Assembly (NCBI RefSeq): GCF_028747785.1
Contig: NZ_CP118158.1
Location: 1,302,001-1,366,000, forward strand
Direction: 5' to 3'
Source: Halosimplex aquaticum
GTDB taxonomy: Archaea > Halobacteriota > Halobacteria > Halobacteriales > Haloarculaceae
DNA length: 64,000 nt
The notes beneath the pieces are model-generated. The model saw only the letters and a list, made by a program, of their open reading frames with translations, searched no databases and had not been told where the DNA came from. This document shows positions 62,997 through 64,000 of this stretch, piece after piece. Both the position numbers and the translations under genes were made by a program. Position 1 is the first letter of the stretch. Every line of letters starts with the position of its first letter.

Positions 62997-63096
62997 GCCA
63001 CCCAAGTCATACCACTCTGTCACCCGCGCGTGGAACTGTCCGGTCGGGGGGCGGGACCGGGCCACGTCCGGTTGACGGGCAGGCATCCACGACCCC

Positions 63097-64000
63097 ATGG
63101 TACGGAACGTTCACGTTTGGCTTCTCGCGGTCCTCGTAGTGGCGAGTGGCGCGGCCCCTGTCGTCTCGGCGATCGCGGGGGCGGGTCAATCGGCGTCGGC
63201 GGCCGACGCGCGGATCACCGACGTCTCGTACCGGGGCGACGGCGCAGTGACGGGCTTCGGCGACGGGTTCGCGCTCCGGCAGGACTCGAACCACGGCTTC
63301 GCGGCGACGGTGGCCAGCAACGGGGGGGTCGACGACGGGTCGCTCTGTCTGAGCGTCCGTTCGGCCGACCGCACTCTCGGCTGCCACGGGTTCTCCGTGC
63401 CGGCGGGGGGTAACCAGACGGTCACCGTCGATGTCGGGAGCTGGCCGGCCAACCTGACCGGCCAGCAGGAACTCCGCGTCGCGGCGGCCGAGGCCAACGC
63501 CTCGACCGACCTCGACAGCGAGGCGATCCCCGTCACCGTCCTCGAACGCGGCGGCGACCTCGACGGCGACGGCCTCGCCAACGAGCGGGAGGCGTCGCTG
63601 GGCACCTCGCTCCAGTCGAACGACACCGACGGCGACGGCCTCTCCGACGAGGTGGAGGTCGAGACCTACGAGACCGCCCCCAAGAACAACGACACCGACG
63701 GCGACGGGCTCTCGGACTACGCGGAGATCGAACGCCACCAGACCGACCCGACGAAGGTCGACACCGACGGCGACGGCCTGCCCGACCCGCGCGAACTCGA
63801 ACTCGGGACGAACCCGAACAAGGCCGACACCGACGGCGACGGCGTCGCAGACGGGCTGGAGGTCAACACGTACAACACCGACCCGGCCGAGCCGGACAGC
63901 GACGGCGACGGCCTCGACGACGGCGCCGAGATCAACGAGTTCGAGACGAACCCGCTGGAGTCCGACACCGACGCAGACGGCCTCGACGACAACCTCGAAG
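63097..64000 (+). CDS. secreted calcium-repeat surface protein (3' end outside window)
   Basis: At least 301 residues, open to the window end. Signal peptide (NVHVWLLAVLVVASGAAPVV), then a domain with a Cys pair (LCLSV..LGCHGF) and from about residue 147 a run of TSP3-like repeats near NDTDGDGLSD: DLDGDGLANERE, DTDGDGLSDEVE, DTDGDGLSDYAE, DTDGDGLPDPRE, DTDGDGVADGLE, DSDGDGLDDGAE, DTDADGLDDNLE. Each DxDxDG loop binds calcium and the run forms a rigid stalk. It may be a protease or adhesin further on; that cannot be seen here. Confidence 0.88.
   Translation, partial: MVRNVHVWLLAVLVVASGAAPVVSAIAGAGQSASAADARITDVSYRGDGAVTGFGDGFALRQDSNHGFAATVASNGGVDDGSLCLSVRSADRTLGCHGFSVPAGGNQTVTVDVGSWPANLTGQQELRVAAAEANASTDLDSEAIPVTVLERGGDLDGDGLANEREASLGTSLQSNDTDGDGLSDEVEVETYETAPKNNDTDGDGLSDYAEIERHQTDPTKVDTDGDGLPDPRELELGTNPNKADTDGDGVADGLEVNTYNTDPAEPDSDGDGLDDGAEINEFETNPLESDTDADGLDDNLE

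Overview
The window is chromosomal DNA from a halophilic archaeon (class Halobacteria). It is very GC-rich, its proteins are strongly acidic, and it carries archaeal core genes: glycerol-1-phosphate dehydrogenase, TFB, TFS, archaeal NAC, RFC large subunit, NreA, and an intron-containing tRNA-Met(CAT). Many start codons lie about 24-28 nt after a TATA-like box, which fits leaderless mRNAs. The genus cannot be fixed from sequence alone.

Layout. 1-8.6 kb: Nudix-like protein (cut by the edge), ABC exporter pair, egsA, SDR epimerase, small zinc-finger protein, NYN nuclease-like protein, a membrane protein with five DUF1508 units, PUA-domain protein. 8.6-10.98 kb: an AT-richer block with a Tat-exported beta-helix protein and an unknown ORF, closed on the right by three GC-rich hairpins. 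11-20 kb: nac-trmI, tfs, membrane proteins, DoxX pair, a phosphodiesterase, small proteins, ppa, PadR regulator, rnhA with its partner. 20-31 kb: tfb, M48 protease, nreA, TatA-like protein, DUF302, COG1361 surface protein with RND exporter, disulfide oxidoreductase. 31-43.5 kb: tRNA-Met, HalX response regulator, EamA exporter, a second RNase H-like protein, ArsR-type regulator, maeB, ctaA, a PGF-CTERM surface protein, rfcL. 43.6-53 kb: YihY protein, MscS channel, related membrane proteins, XRE regulator, acetyltransferase, acyl-CoA dehydrogenase, RIO-like kinase, EamA, cupin. 53-64 kb: two tandem seven-bladed FG-GAP surface proteins, an MrfA/Hrq1-like helicase, a DUF7344 regulator and the start of a calcium-repeat surface protein.

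The most unusual signal is a set of clustered hairpins with 1- or 3-nt loops. They occur once between genes (10835-10933) and twice inside conserved genes, where they read in frame as extra residues: in an acyl-CoA dehydrogenase (50214-50261) and in the helicase (60307-60347). This looks like a small palindromic element that inserts into coding sequence without breaking it. The FG-GAP pair is the other highlight: the two genes share upstream elements, the same two degenerate propeller blades and the same atypical C-terminal anchor, but have completely different linkers, one of them a 260-residue Thr-Pro minisatellite.
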